64,000 bases of DNA from Cryptomeria japonica (GCF_030272615.1 NC_081405.1:607775677-607839676); one strand, 5' to 3'. Shown: positions 46,831-59,860, counted from the stretch's first letter. Program-made: numbers and translations. The notes: generated from the sequence alone by a model not told the origin.

Positions 46831-49287
46831 AACAAAGACTTGTGGGGGTGGCGTGGAAAAGTAGTCCTAGGATGTAGAGGAAGATGGTGAGATTGATGGA
46901 GATAACCTAGGCTGGAGGGCATTTTCCCTTTTGGCTGTTCAATCCCTATTTTTTCCTACCTTGTTGGTGTCAGGTGGTAGCTTTTCCCCCCTCTTGCTTG
47001 CTTGGTCTTCAGTTTGTGTTTCTCTTGAGGGTCATTCTTGGGGTGTTGATGTTTTTGGATCATTTGTTTTTGGTGAAATGTTTTGCTTTCTTCTCAGACT
47101 CCTTTTGGGATCTTTTTAAGGTAAAGTGTGGGCTGAAGGCTTTGTGATCCATCTTTGTGTGGGATCTTAGGGGTTCTAGCCCTCTAGCAATGCGGGCTTG
47201 GATTTTTTCATGTATTGATCTTTCGAGGCTTCTTTTGTTGCTAGAGGTTTGTCCCTATCATTGAGGGGGTCGTATGGTGGCTCCTCTGTTCTTTGTCTCT
47301 CTTGGTGTTTTTTTGAGATTTATGCTTATGTGGGAGAGGTTTTCAAGTTAGGGGTATTTTTTAAAACTCTTGGGTTTGAGATTTTTGTGTTGATGGGGTC
47401 TTCTTTTCATTGCTTTCATATTTCAATTCTTTGGTCAACCTTTATTGGGGTTTTAGTTGTCCTTCTAATTTTTGTGTATGCGGCCTTGACCTTTTTTCTT
47501 TAGTTTTAACTTCCTTGGTTTTCTTCAGTCTTTCCTATGGAGATGGACCCATCTTCTATTGACTTGGAGATGGTTGTGGTTGGAAATGACAAGAGGGGTT
47601 ATGGTTGGGATGATGATGCCTTGTTTCTTGGTTGCAAGGGAGCTATTGATGTCCTCTCTTTTAAATTCCTTCCTTTGTCTCCTATTAAGGTAGAGTTCTT
47701 GATGGGTAAGGTTGGCTTTGTGTTTTTTTTGGGACCAACACTTTAATGCATATTATTTGGTAGGATTGATGATGATTTTGAAGATTATGAAAATATATTA
47801 TAACCAATATGTGGCTTTTGATTTGGCCATTTCCTTTTTACATTTTTCTTTGATTGGATTTACCACTCCACATTACTCTAGAAATAATATCCTTTTGTTT
47901 CTTTTCTTATAATGTTTTGATGGTATAAAGATTTGGTAATAATGGTTTAAAGTGTCGATGGAAGGATTTCTAGTAAAAATCTTGTTATAAGGCTATATTG
48001 CCCCTATTTGAATTCTTGCATTAAATGAATCCACCTTTAATATTGGTGAGGTAACATTGACATCATTAGATTTATTGATTAGTGAATAGCAAATAACTTG
48101 ATATCTTAGATTGGTGCAAAAGTGTTCTAGTTCTAAAATTCCTTGCTTATGTAGGTCTAATCCTTTTCCTTTACATTCTATGAATTTATAGATATTATTT
48201 GCAATGAGGTATTTGTTATTTATGAAGCAAGATAATGAACCATTGTGTAGTTAAAATAATGAATTTTTTGTATCTTATCTTCTACTTAAAAAGTATACTT
48301 TAATAGAGGTGGACAATCTTAGTTGATGATTAGATGCATTAGATGTGGATGAGCACATAATATTAAATTTATTTATTAATGGTAGGATCTTTCTCAAATA
48401 TCATATCATATTATATTTTATGACCATAGATAGGATCTTCATCAAAATATTAGACTAGGTTAAATGTCATAATCACAAATAGGATCCTGATTTTTTTGTA
48501 TCTTGTTTCATAATGCTTTGGAATTTTGTCTTGGCATAGATCCAATGGTTCATAAAATGGGATGTGAACTTGGATAGGGATAGAAAATTATTGAATGAAC
48601 TTAAATTTTTAACAATCTAATAATATATTATGTACAACAAGCTCTTGAGTGAGATTAATAGGCGACGGAGTGCATGATGGTGAGAGATATTTTGATTGTG
48701 TCAGATTAGTGTTGTGATGGGAGGGAATATTATTTTTTGCACATTGGAGCTTAAGATCCTTTTTTATTAGTCCTAAAAAGAAATCCCAAAAGGTGAATTC
48801 ATTGGATGGACTTTTCGATTGAGACAAATTCAATTTCAATAATATAGATGAATGAAGGATTGCATAGGATATGAAGGCTACAAGGATTTCTCAATTTTGT
48901 GATCAGGATAAGGATTTTAGATATGTATGGGTGATAGGGATTAGGGATATGGTTTGGCATTAAAGAAGACTTTGGGTGAAGGATTGTTCTCCCTTGTAAA
49001 AAGAAAAAGGATAGAGGACAACCAATAGGTAGTTGTTTTAATAATAGTTAGAGTTAATATTTTCTTCAATTATTAAGATATACCCAACGAAGTCATCCTT
49101 ACCTTTTCTTAATGCATAGTCTAGGAATTTTTTTTAGGGAAAATCAATGTATAAGCATTAAGTATTGATAGGGGAGTTTATGCTAGTTGGATATTATATT
49201 AGAGATGGGGATTCGAGATATGGATTAAGGTTTTGGATTGAATAGTGATTTCTCTTGTAAAGGTTGTGATGAGGATGACCAATATAC
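46831..49287. repeat. Family D dispersed repeat (copy 2)
   Basis: It matches 3731-6178 and, in part, 17721-18560. The small frames at 47249-47746 have no recognised family. It directly abuts the left LTR of element A. Confidence 0.6.
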
Positions 49288-50396
49288 TGTTTGCTTGATG
49301 ATGATTGTAATGAATTCATCATATGTTATCATTGATGAAACACATACACACACATATGTTCATATTGTCCACTGGTGTAACTTCATAGCTGTTTACACTT
49401 CAATCGGTATAGTAGAGGTTTATATCTAACCGGTACTTCGTAACAACTGGTATATGCATGGTGATAGCCAATGGTTATACATAAATTCACATCAACAAGG
49501 AGTATCAAGGCCAACGAAGATTATCATAGGAGTATCAAGGATAACAATTTATATGTTTAACTCCAATCGGTATTGATTGTTCCAACCGATATTTGATGAT
49601 TGTGTGATAAGTTATCACAAGTCATGATGAGTTATCCTCACCAACAAGATTTGGTGGTATTTTTGTGATGAGTTATTATCACTTGACCAAATACACTGCA
49701 CCTAGGTAATTATGTTATGATTTCTTGAGGCCGACATGAAATCTAAATGTCTATTTATTGACATCGCAATTAGTTATTTTTAAATGAGCGAAAGTGATAT
49801 GTTATGTGCAAAGGCATAAGTGTTTAGTTGTAGAGTATGTTGGTAAAGAGGAGTTAAGTGTGCAGAACAAAATCTATACAATCAATTTGTGCTATCACTA
49901 GATCACATCACCTGTTGTTATCTAACCACTACAATAGTCAAATCCCCTAACCAGGTAAGCTCTAACAAGCTTCATTGTTCAAATCCTCTAACCAGGTGAT
50001 CGATTAGTTTGGATTTAGAAATCCTCCACCGACGTTACTCCTTATAGGGTACTACCTTTTACCGGGCATATCTTTTAACTAAGATTTGGGATCTTTAATA
50101 GGATTCGCTCCTAGCAGAGTATTTTTGTAGACCCTAACTGGTCAGTTATCTATTACTGCAGATAGTTAACTTGTGAGTACCATCTCACCATGGTTTTTAC
50201 CTATTTGGGTTTTCCACCTATAAACACTTATGTTATGGTGGATGTTTTACTTATTGTGGATGTTGTTATATCATTTTGGATTGCATGCATATTGTTTAAA
50301 AAACTTGTTAAGTTTATCTACCAGTCAATGTTTATAGTAGACTATTTTTGGTGTCACTGAGTCACTCCCCCCTCTCAGTGCTTTACAAGTCCATCA
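49288..50396 (+). repeat. 5' LTR of element A
   Basis: It starts TGTTTGCTTGATG and ends AAGTCCATCA. It pairs with 55565-56675 and with 6179-7288. Confidence 0.93.
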
Positions 50397-50398
50397 AT

Positions 50399-50410
50399 TG
50401 GTATCAGAGC
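50399..50410 (+). other. Primer-binding site of element A
   Basis: TGGTATCAGAGC lies two bases after the LTR. Confidence 0.92.
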
Positions 50411-50467
50411 CAAACTTCCTTAAAGGCTAATCTCTTGGAAGGAAACCCTAAAGCTACCATGGGGCAT

Positions 50468-51674
50468 ATGATCTACTTTGAGATGGCTAGAGAGCTTGAG
50501 GCTAGTAGGAATGAGCTTGAAACCCTAAGGGTCAAACTGAAAGCTTCTCAAGTAAAAGGGAGAGAGATAACTGAAAAATATTAGAAATATCTGATAATAG
50601 TTCTTTAGATGAGGCCAATATTGATGCTTTAGTTGAGGAAGTTGAAAAACTAAACATTGAAAAGCTTAATCTAAGGAGAGGGCTAGAAGGTCTTACTATC
50701 TACATGAGTCAGGAACTGGAAGCCAAAAGAGCTATTGAAGATCTTATCAAATAAAGAGATCATGAGATTTCCAAGATCAAGAAAGAGAATGCTACATTTC
50801 ACGAGCATTTGAATGCAAAAAGAGAAGAAAAAGAGAACCTACAGCTAGATCTTGAATTAGCATCATCTCTGAGAGAGAACCTATCAAAACATAATGAAGG
50901 TCTCACCACACAGCTTACTGAAGCAAATAAGAAATTGGAGAAGTTAAACATAAGTTCCATCTTGCTGGAAGAACAAATTCAATCAAAAAGAATGAAGGGT
51001 GATACATCTGGACTTGGTTTTCACACATTTGAAAAAAGGTAAATCCTCTTGTACTAAGAGAGACACTCTTAAGAACAAATCTACTCCTAAGGTCAAGAAA
51101 CCTACCAGTAAGAAGGTCTTTAAACCTATTTGTTTTGTTTTCCATAAACTTGGTCACACTACAAATGTTTGTAGAGACAAACCTAACAGAAATGCAAGCT
51201 ACAATAGTAATGCTAGGTATGTGTCCAAGAAATTTGAAGGTCACTGCTTCACATGTAGAATGTATGGTCATAGATCAATTGAGTGCAGATATGGAGAAAT
51301 CTCCTATACCGCATATGCATCCAAGACCAAATGGCAACTGGATGAGAAATTTTGATAACCGGCTCCACATGAACTGGAAAAGACCCTACGACAACCGGTT
51401 TAGTCCATTTGAGATGGAAAAGGTAACAAATGTCATTTGCACCATTTGTAATAACTTTGGTCATGTGCCTATGAATTGCAGAAGAAGAACTGGGAGAGGT
51501 AATGCAAGACCTTGGAAATCATCTAGTATGGCCTTCTATCACTGTAACAAACCGGGGCACTTGGCAAAACTCTATAGATCCATAAATAGCAAACCTGTCA
51601 GTCCTTCTAAGAATCAGAAAGGAAGGCAGAAAGTTAATGTTGAGGAAACTAGAGAAGAAATGAATCAAATATGA
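50468..51674 (+). pseudogene. gag-like coiled-coil/zinc-knuckle protein of element A
   Basis: The ATG near 50468 (MIYFEMARELEAS) opens a long Glu/Lys/Leu coiled coil. The frame is broken at 50582 and about 50752. The frame 50809-51042 continues the coil, ending in GDTSGLGFHTFEKR. After a shift, 50999-51355 gives the basic linker and knuckles CFVFHKLGHTTNVC and CFTCRMYGHRSIEC. A further frame, 51135-51674, gives CTICNNFGHVPMNC and FYHCNKPGHLAKLY. These four knuckles mark a nucleocapsid-like RNA-binding region. Breaks differ partly from copy 1, so comparing the two could recover the ancestral frame. It probably bound and packaged element RNA. Confidence 0.8.
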
Positions 51675-52086
51675 AAGAAAAAGAGTGATGACTCACCTAG
51701 AGAAGAAACTATTCCTTCACCAAATGTGGAAAATCCTAAACCGATAAAAAAAGCCCTTTTAATATCTTTAAGCAGTGAAATTATGGTTTGAAACCCTATC
51801 AGGTGAGCATTTAATGCAGGAGGTAAAAAGGATAAAAATGAGTTTTCACTTTGTTATTTTTACCCTAATGCATTTGAGAAAGAAATTTTGAGTTCTTGTC
51901 GAGCTAAGAAAGAATTGTTAGCTAATATTTGTTGAAGCTACATTGCGATTTGTGTAATCAAGCTGATTTGAAGGTTGCAGAAGACTGAACTAGTGTTCAT
52001 TTGGGCATTCAACTGGTAAATGAGGCAGCATGCGAGAAATCAGGTATTTCTTTGAGTAATCCTACTTTGAATCTAGTGTATTTGAA
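51675..52086 (+). other. Spacer between gag-like region and ORF2, possible intron
   Basis: Mostly closed frames. ATCAG/GTGAGC at 51802/51803 fits the plant splice donor consensus, and TTGAATCTAG just before the ORF2 ATG could act as acceptor. Splicing here would give a subgenomic RNA for ORF2. This is only a motif-based suggestion. Confidence 0.35.
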
Positions 52087-55000
52087 ATGGCATCGTCTTC
52101 TAAACTTGTAGAGAGATTAATGATAATATCTGAACCTATAGAAGTTGTTGAAGCAGAACAAATTGTGTCATATAATGCATTGTCACAAGTTCCTAGTGGT
52201 GTTATAGTAAAAGGAAATTTGTCTAGCTACATTGATTGCAAGACTGAGGATCTAGGATCATTGTCTATTTGCACTGAGTTAAAATCCCTTTGCGATGAGA
52301 ATAGGAAGTTTCAATCAGAATATATTATGGTTTATGAAAAAGGTATTCATAATGCTGCTTACTTTCTTGAAGATTTTGAAGAAGAAACATCCAAATTATT
52401 TTGAGTTGAGTTCATGGGGAGAACATGTATTTGGAAAGGACTCATACTATAATGAAGGAAGCCATTCAGGTTGTAACTGGTTTTTACTCAACCGATGAAA
52501 TACCTGTGTTGAGGCATATTTCAAAAGAGACAGTATACACTCTAACTGGATCAACATCTGATAAGCGTGCTTTTTCTGTCAATAATATTAGGGACCCAAC
52601 AGTAAAATTGGCGGCTATGGTTATAGGCTATCAGGGATTTTATTCTAGCAGATTAAACAGTGTTCCATCAACAGTGGTGCATACTGCTTACAAGATGATA
52701 GCTAAAATGTTAATTATGATCTATGTGAGGCCATAAGGAGCCAATTAATGTTAAATCTTCAATCTATCAAGAAGGACAGTAGTCTAAAGTTCAAATTTGG
52801 ACAATTACTGATCGGTCTATTATTTTATTTTTAAAATTTCCTACTGGGAATAAGTGATCTTGAGTGGTCTAAGGATCTACCGGTATCTGCCCAGATCAAG
52901 AACAATATTAAGGTTGTGAAGAACACCTTTTCTGCTACAATGAACAAATACTTCAATGAGTTTTAGAAGAAAATGAGCATGAGATTAAGATTGCCTGAGG
53001 ATGTGGTAAAACAATTTTCCAAGGACATTGTTTTTACAGTTACCACTGATTTTTGTTTGATGGAGGCAATTGAACCTAGAGAAGAAGAAATGGAAGATAT
53101 GAGTTATGAGGTTAACTATGACTTATTGATTGGTTATGCTAATAACCTGTTAGCATCTCTAAAGGATAAAAAGAGGGAAAAACTAGATATTGTTTAAGTC
53201 CAGACTGCACAATCTGAAACTAGTATTGCTCCTATCACGAGTGGTAAAGGTAAGAAAAAGAAGGCTGAGCAAGCACCTTCAGTGATGAAGAATACAAGGG
53301 TGACACGAAGTGTCCAAACCAAAAAAGAACTGGCACCCAAAGTTTATGCTAAGAAGGAGAATGAATCAAAGAAAAGAGGTCAAAAAATAATTCTCCAAGT
53401 AGAATCTGAAGGCACTGACATTGAGGAAGAACCCAAAAAGATGAAAGCAACTGACAGAGTAGTTAAGCAAGTGAAGGAAGTGACAAAGGCAACTATGCCT
53501 TTTGATATCTCAACTTACAAGCCTGAGACCCACTTTGAAAGAATGATGAAAACATTAGGGAGAAACAAATTTGACAATGTCAGAGAACATTTTGATTCTT
53601 TCAATGTAGAAGAAAAGGAGCAAATCATTCAATAGGTAATCAATCATTTATGCAATTACAGTACATTACCACATGATCTTGAAAAAGACATCTCTAATTC
53701 CTTTTATACTATTCTTTTAAATAAATGGGAGCAAGCTATAAAGAAAGAAAAAGGAATCATAGATGATGTACTTGTGCAATATTTTCTTGAATTATCCAAG
53801 GATGAGTTGAATGAGTTGGTTGATAAGTATAAAGTTCATTTTCCTTACAAATAAATAAGATTAAAGATGATCAATGAAAAAGTGTAAACTGTTGGGAGTG
53901 AGACTCATCAGATTGCTCGGAGTATCAAACACTCAGAAGATCTTATACATTCTTATAGGGCTAAACAAGACACTGTTGATAGACTTGAAATGGATGAAGA
54001 AGAAATTGTGCAAGATGATGTTGTCTATCCTATCAAGAAGAAGGATGACACTATTATTCAAGTTGTTGATGATATTCAGAATTTAATTGATCTATCTGGA
54101 GACATCATTGCACCAGATATGGAGCCACCTGAAATCATTGACTTACAGGTTACTTTAGTTGAGAAACCGACAACTCAACCAAATGTAGACATTCCACCAG
54201 CAATAGAGCAACCTGAGAAACCCGAATCTTCACCGGTTTCATAGGATACTCAGAATGAATCTACTGAAAATGTTGACACACAAACTTCTGAACAGGGAAT
54301 AGAGAAAGGCCAAGAGAAAGCAATTGTTAAGGTAAAATATTTTGAACCAACAAAAACTTTAGTCTTACAATAGACTGATGAAGATGATGATGACTCATTA
54401 GGCATCTCAGGGCCTATAAATGTTGATAATATGAGTGCATCTGAAATGATGAAGATTGCAACTATCATGCAATCTAGAGCACATAAGAAGAGACTTAAAG
54501 AGGAAAGAATGGAAGCTGAAACAATTCAGAATGCAGTAGATATTCTATCTAGTCTACTACCGAAAACTTCTATAGGACATCTGACAATCCCGATTAGAAA
54601 ACTTGGTCAATTGGTTGCTGAAGCATTTGACCAAATCAAGTCACTTGAAGAAGCAACACAAACTTATTCTGAAAAAAATTATAAGAAGAAGTATGGAGAG
54701 CAACTTACAAAAGAAATTGATTCAGGGAAACTTGCTCTAACTTTTAACAAAAGATTTATTGAGAAAAGCTATTGAAATAGGAGGAAAATATCTTGCTTCT
54801 ACTTCTAATGTTTCATTCTTTTATTCTGATATCACTAAAAAACAAATTGAATTAGAGAAAGAGCTAGAAAAGATATGTAATGCATATGTCCCACTTCAAG
54901 ACTTTATTTTTTTTTTAGCAAATCTGTGGATGATTTGCACAACAGGTTGGATACCTATGATATTGAGAAAACAAAAAGACTTTGGTCACTAAAGGAATTG

Positions 55001-55186
55001 AAGAGTCTACTCACATCCCAAGTGGACATACTACAAAGAGCCTACACAAATACAGAAGCTATCTTAGCAACTCCAGAAACCTAAACACTAGGTTCCATGG
55101 AAGAGTTCAATACACAGATTAAGTCTACACTTGAGTACACTGATGCTGGAAACATGAAAAAATGCCCTATCACACTTGAAGAATAA
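52087..55186 (+). pseudogene. ORF2 of element A, about 1,030-codon unknown protein in place of pol
   Basis: ATG at 52087 (MASSSKLVERLM). There are frameshifts near 52404 and before 52973, then one frame persists from 52973 to about 54770 with only single stops (for example 53195, 53633, 54242, 54371), followed by a shift and an end at 55184-55186. The N-terminal part (52425-52736: AIQVVTGFYSTDEIPVLRHI, TLTGSTSDKRAF) looks globular and faintly like plant mobile/transposon-associated gag domains. The middle has a basic KGKKKKAEQ stretch. A Pro/Glu/Asp-rich linker follows (53990-54240). The end is coiled coil (54431-54990). No DSG, HHCC, DDE, YVDD or RNase H motif is found. The function is unknown. 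Confidence 0.7.
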
Positions 55187-55272
55187 CTTTAATGTTATTT
55201 TCATGAGACTTTAGTATGCATGATGCTTGATTAAGTTTTTTATGTTTTTGTAAAGCATTGTGATACAAACTT

Positions 55273-55380
<108 letters not shown>

Positions 55381-55552
55381 CTTTTCAATTTGGCATTGTT
55401 GTCAAAGGGGGAGTATAAACATATGTATGTGTGTTTTTTAAAATATCGTATGATGTATGTATTAAGGGGGAGCATGTGTATATGTGTAAAAAAAATTTTA
55501 AGCACACTTAGCGGTAATACTGTAAAATTTTCTTAGTGTTGCCATCAATGCT

Positions 55553-55564
55553 AAAGGGGGAGAT
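55553..55564 (+). other. Polypurine tract of element A
   Basis: AAAGGGGGAGAT abuts the 3' LTR. Confidence 0.9.
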
Positions 55565-56675
55565 TGTTGGCTTGATGATGATTGTAATGAATTCATCATA
55601 TGTTATCATTGATGAAACACATACACACACATATGTTCATATTGTCTACCGGTGTAACTTCATAGATGTTTACACTTCAACCAGTATACGAGAGGTTTAT
55701 ATCTAACCGGTACTTGGTAACAACCGATATATGCATGGTGATAGCCAATGGTTATACATAACTCGGCATCAACAAGGAGTATCAAGACCAATGGAGATTA
55801 TCACAAGAGTATCAAGGATAACGGTTTATATGTTTAACTCCAACCGGTATTGATTGTTCCAACTGGTATATCCTGATTTTGTGATGAGTTATCACAAGTC
55901 GTGATGCGTTATCCTCACTGACAAGATTTGGCGGTATTTTTGTGATGAGTTATTATCACTTGACCAAATGCACTGCACCTAGGTAATTGTGTTATGATTT
56001 CTTGAGGCCGAGATGAAATCTAAATGTCTATTTATTGACATTACAATTAGTTATTTTTAAATGAGCGAAAGTGATATGTTATGTGCGAAGGTAGAAGTGT
56101 TTAGTCGCAGAGTATGTTGGTAAGGAGGAGTTAACTCCATAGAATAGGATGTATGCAAGCAATTTGTGCTATCACTAGATCACATCACTTGTTGTTTTCT
56201 ATCTGATGCAATAGTCAAATCCCCTAGCCAGGTAAGCTCTAACAAGATTCATTGTTCAAATCTTCTAACCAGGTGATCCATTAGTTTGGATTTAAAAATC
56301 CTCCATTGAGGTTACTCATTACAAGGTACTACCTTTTACATGGTATAGCTTTTAACCAAGCTTTGGGATCTTTAATAGGATTCGCTTCTAGCAGAGCATT
56401 TTTGTACACCCTAACCGATTAGTTATCTATTACTGTAGATAGTTAACTTGTGAGTACCATCTCACCGTGGTTTTTACCTATTTGGGATTTCCACAGATAA
56501 ACAATTGTGTTATGGTGGATGTTTTACTTATTGTGGATGTTGTTATATCATTTCTGATTGCATGCATATTGTTTAACAAACTGGTTAAGTTTATCTACCG
56601 GTTAGTGTTTAAGGTAAAACTATTTTCGGTGTCACTGATTCACTCCCCCCCTCTCAGTGCTTTACAAGTCCATCA
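55565..56675 (+). repeat. 3' LTR of element A
   Basis: It starts TGTTGGCTTGATG and ends AAGTCCATCA. It is the partner of 49288-50396. Confidence 0.93.
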
Positions 56676-57084
56676 TTTACATGCATTAGGATTAAGGGTA
56701 TAACTTGTGCTAGCTAGTTCTTTGTATTTGGGATCAATAAATGGGTAATTAATGCTTCTAGGTTTTTGGTATTGGAGATAAATTGATCGGTGACAACCTT
56801 ATTGGTTTTTGAAATTGATGATAATGGTTGTGTTCATATCATATGAATTGGTTGATTTCTACTTGCTTCTTCTTTATTTCGTTGATAAAAGTGCTTAGAT
56901 GAGCAGTGACATTATAATTAGATTATTCTCTATATGATTAACATTTTGAAGATACAATTTATCCCATTATCTAATATTAAATTATTCACATATTACCTTT
57001 AATCCTTCATATAAATCACTATATCTTAAATTAAATTACATAAAATATATAATTCTTATTCAAAAAATATTTATAAAACCAAAT
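56676..57084. other. No gene recognised
   Basis: AT-rich flank of element A, running into the TIR-locus paralogue at about 57085. No supported feature. Confidence 0.4.
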
Positions 57085-57570
57085 AGATCTTAATACACAC
57101 TATAATCATATTCAGTACATTACCTCCATCATATCTATCTATGTTGGATCTCAATACAACTAACATATAATCCTTATACTCATTAGCACTTTGAGTAAAA
57201 AATAAAACGAAGAGTAACATATTGACCAGATTACTTCGGAAGAAGGATGTTGTAGCCCTATATCACCTTTCATAGTTGATGGGTTCCAACAAACTCCCCA
57301 TAACAAAATTAGACGGTATGGACATTCTTACATGTCACTATATTGCTTCCTGCGGCAACCGACTATGGATTGTGAAAGGGAAGTTCACCCACTCCTTCAA
57401 TGTTGATTTCCTTGGCTTTTACACATCTTATTGCATGAAAATCAAATGTTGTTGAAGGAATCGTTTTCTGGATAACCTCCCCAAAGCGGACATAAGACAC
57501 CAAAATTTTATAGTCATTGATTTTAAAAAAAATTGTACTGAGAAATAGTGTTTTGTTTTTCAATTTTTCA
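57085..57570 (-). pseudogene. TIR-locus paralogue: 3' part with KAKEINIEG exon
   Basis: 57085-57330 matches 11958-12345 (downstream part of the TIR locus), including ATCATATTCAGTACATTACC and GATGGGTTCCAACAAACTCCCC. Next to it, the minus-strand frame 57563-57363 encodes IPSTTFDFHAIRCVKAKEIN then IEGVGELPFHNP and a stop. The same ending recurs at 16706-16880 and 60412-60640. The frame is open for 66 codons. It probably represents the terminal exon of a resistance-gene relative. The domain identity is unknown. Confidence 0.5.
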
Positions 57571-58004
57571 ATTTTCTTAAATTCAAAATCTTTATACAGA
57601 GTTTTATTCTTCTTTTATGGAGGCAATATCAAGTTATTTCAAAGGATATCAAGAAGTTAATGTTGGATAACTAGCATATATAGCTTAAATTTTAAAGTAA
57701 TAGATATAAAATACGCTCAGAGATATTCTTTTCGAGAGGCCTATTTGACTTTAAGGTATAAAATTGATTAAACATAGGTACCTCTAGAAAGATATCTCTA
57801 TATAATTATATAGTATGTTTTTATTAAAATAAATCATATTATAATATTATTATATTATTACCTATAGATATATGAAATTTAATATATCTATTTAGATTGT
57901 TTTTTATAATATATATGTCTTGCAAGGTCAAAGCAAATACTAAAATCTAAGACATATTAAACTTTATTTAATGATAATATAAAATTTTATTTAATTGCGA
58001 GTAT
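57571..58004. other. AT-rich noncoding DNA
   Basis: It has many ATAT/TTATTA words and no open frame of note. It leads into the telomere-like array. Confidence 0.5.
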
Positions 58005-59373
58005 TATGGTTATGGTTAGCGTTAGGGTTAAGGTTAGTGTTATTGTAAAGGTTATGGTTTACATCATGGTTTGGGTTAGGTTTATGATTAGGGTTAGGGT
58101 TTATCGTTAGAGTTATGATAATGGTTAGGGTTTATATCATGGTTAGGGGTAGCATCAACATTAGGGTTTAGGGTTTAGGGTTTAGGATTACAATTAGGAT
58201 TATGGTTAGGGTTAGGGTTATGGTTACGATTTAATATTAGGGTTAAATTTATGGTTATGGTTAAGGTTTAGTGTCAAGCTTATAATTATGTTTAGGATTT
58301 ACATCAAAGTTAAGGTTAGGGTGAGCATACTTATAGTTAGGGTTAGGGTTGAATTATAACAAGGGGTATCATTAAGATTAGGATTTGGTTTATAGTTATA
58401 TTTTGGATCAGGGTTAAGGTTAGTATTATGGTTAGGGTTAAGGTTTATATCATTGTTAGGATTATAATTAGGGTTAGGATTATGGTAATGGTTAGGGTGT
58501 ATATCATGGTTAGGGTTAGCATCAAGGTTAGGGTTTGGTTTTGGTTTAGCATCATGGTTAGGGTTAAGGTTTATGATTACGGTTAGGATTATGGTTAGGG
58601 TTAAGGTTTAGTGTTTAGGAACTTGAGTTTATGGTTAGTGTTTAGTGTCAAGGTTACAACTAGGTTTAAGGTTTACATCGAAGTTAGGGTTAGAATTAGG
58701 GTTATGGTTCAATTACATTAAGTTCAGGGCTAAATTAGTATTAAAGTTCAATTAGTATTAGGGTTTGGGCTAGATTAAGGTTAGGAATAGATTAGGATTA
58801 AAGTTCAATTTGGGTTAGGGTTAAGTTTAGGGAAAGATTATTGTTAGGGTTAGGGTTAGATTAGAGTTAGGATTAGGGTTAGGGTTAGGATTATGATAAG
58901 GGTTATGGTTAAGTTTATTGTTTACATCATGGTTGGCTTTAAGGTTAGGTTTACAATTATAGTTAGGCTTAGGGTTAGGGTCAAAATTAGGATTATGACT
59001 CTAGGGTTAGGGTTTACATCAAGTTAGGGTTAGGGTTAAGGTTAGGGTTAGGGTTAGGGTTAAGATTAGGGTTGGGATTCAGGTTAGGGTCATTATTAAC
59101 ATCATGGTTACAGTTAGGTTTAGGCTTAAGGTTAGGGTGAGGATTATGGTTAGCGTTAAGGTTTATATTAAGGATAGGGATAGGGTTTGGGTTTGGGTTA
59201 GGGTTTAGGGTTAGGATTTGAATTATGGATTAGATTTACTCTTGGGATTAAGGATAGGTTTTGGGTTACGGTTAGGATTAGGGTTTGTGTTAGGGTTAGG
59301 GGTATGGTTAGGATTAGGTTTTAGGTTTAGGACTAAGTATTATTGTTAGGGTTAGGGTTTAGGGTTATGGTTA
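58005..59373 (+). repeat. Degenerate interstitial telomere-like repeat
   Basis: About 1.4 kb is built of GGTTAGGG, GGTTTAGGG and GGTTATGG variants, mixing the plant (TTTAGGG) and TTAGGG types. Longer words such as TTTACATCATGGTTAGGGTTAGCATCAA recur, so there is higher-order structure. The G-rich strand is plus throughout. It is not a chromosome end, since ordinary sequence lies on both sides. Confidence 0.95.
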
Positions 59374-59572
59374 GGTTAGGGTCATTATATACAAGATAAG
59401 TAATAATTAAATTGAGATATGGTGAAGGAAAAGCTCACCTACATGGCCTTTAGATGCATTCTAATAAGGGAGTCAATAAGCTTGAAAATTGTTTTCCTTA
59501 TGACTTTAGACGTGTTCACTTGTTGACTTGTTGACACGTTCACTTGTTTTACAAATTATGTGCTTGTGCCCA
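59374..59572. other. Junction between telomere-like array and TIR-locus remnant
   Basis: Unique-looking sequence with a short repeat GTTCACTTGTTGACTTGTTGACACG near 59515. No gene. Confidence 0.4.
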
Positions 59573-59860
59573 GATTTATCTTAGATTCAATTTGCTCCAA
59601 CAACGCTCCTTGATCTCTACAATGCACACAATAAATCTCATATTCAATTATATACGCACAATATTAATTTAGAGTTATATAGACCCGAGGTTATGACTTT
59701 AGAGGCTTGTAGGTGTACAATGTAAATAGAACCAGGGCCTTATACAACCACTCTAAAATTTGACTTTTGAATATTTGATTCATATACAATGTATTTTGTC
59801 TCAAAGTCAAACATACAATTTAGGGTTTGGTTAGTTTCTTTTATAGTGTTTTCTTTTAAT
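59573..59860 (-). pseudogene. TIR-locus paralogue: exon 2 start plus promoter, TIR exon deleted
   Basis: On the minus strand, TGCATTGTAG/AGATCAAGGAG then GTTGTTGGAGCAAATTG matches the acceptor and exon 2 start of the TIR gene (12727), encoding DQGALLEQI before diverging. Directly upstream, where the TIR exon should lie, the sequence jumps to the promoter region (TTATATAGACCC, single copy), matching 13742-13892. It continues as TCAAACATACAATTTAGGGT, the uninterrupted equivalent of the G-patch element's insertion site. The gene is therefore dead. Confidence 0.75.

Noticed and set aside
58005-59373. CRISPR-like array
   Set aside because: The repeats are telomere-like, short, degenerate and without unique spacers, and the sequence is a plant nuclear genome.
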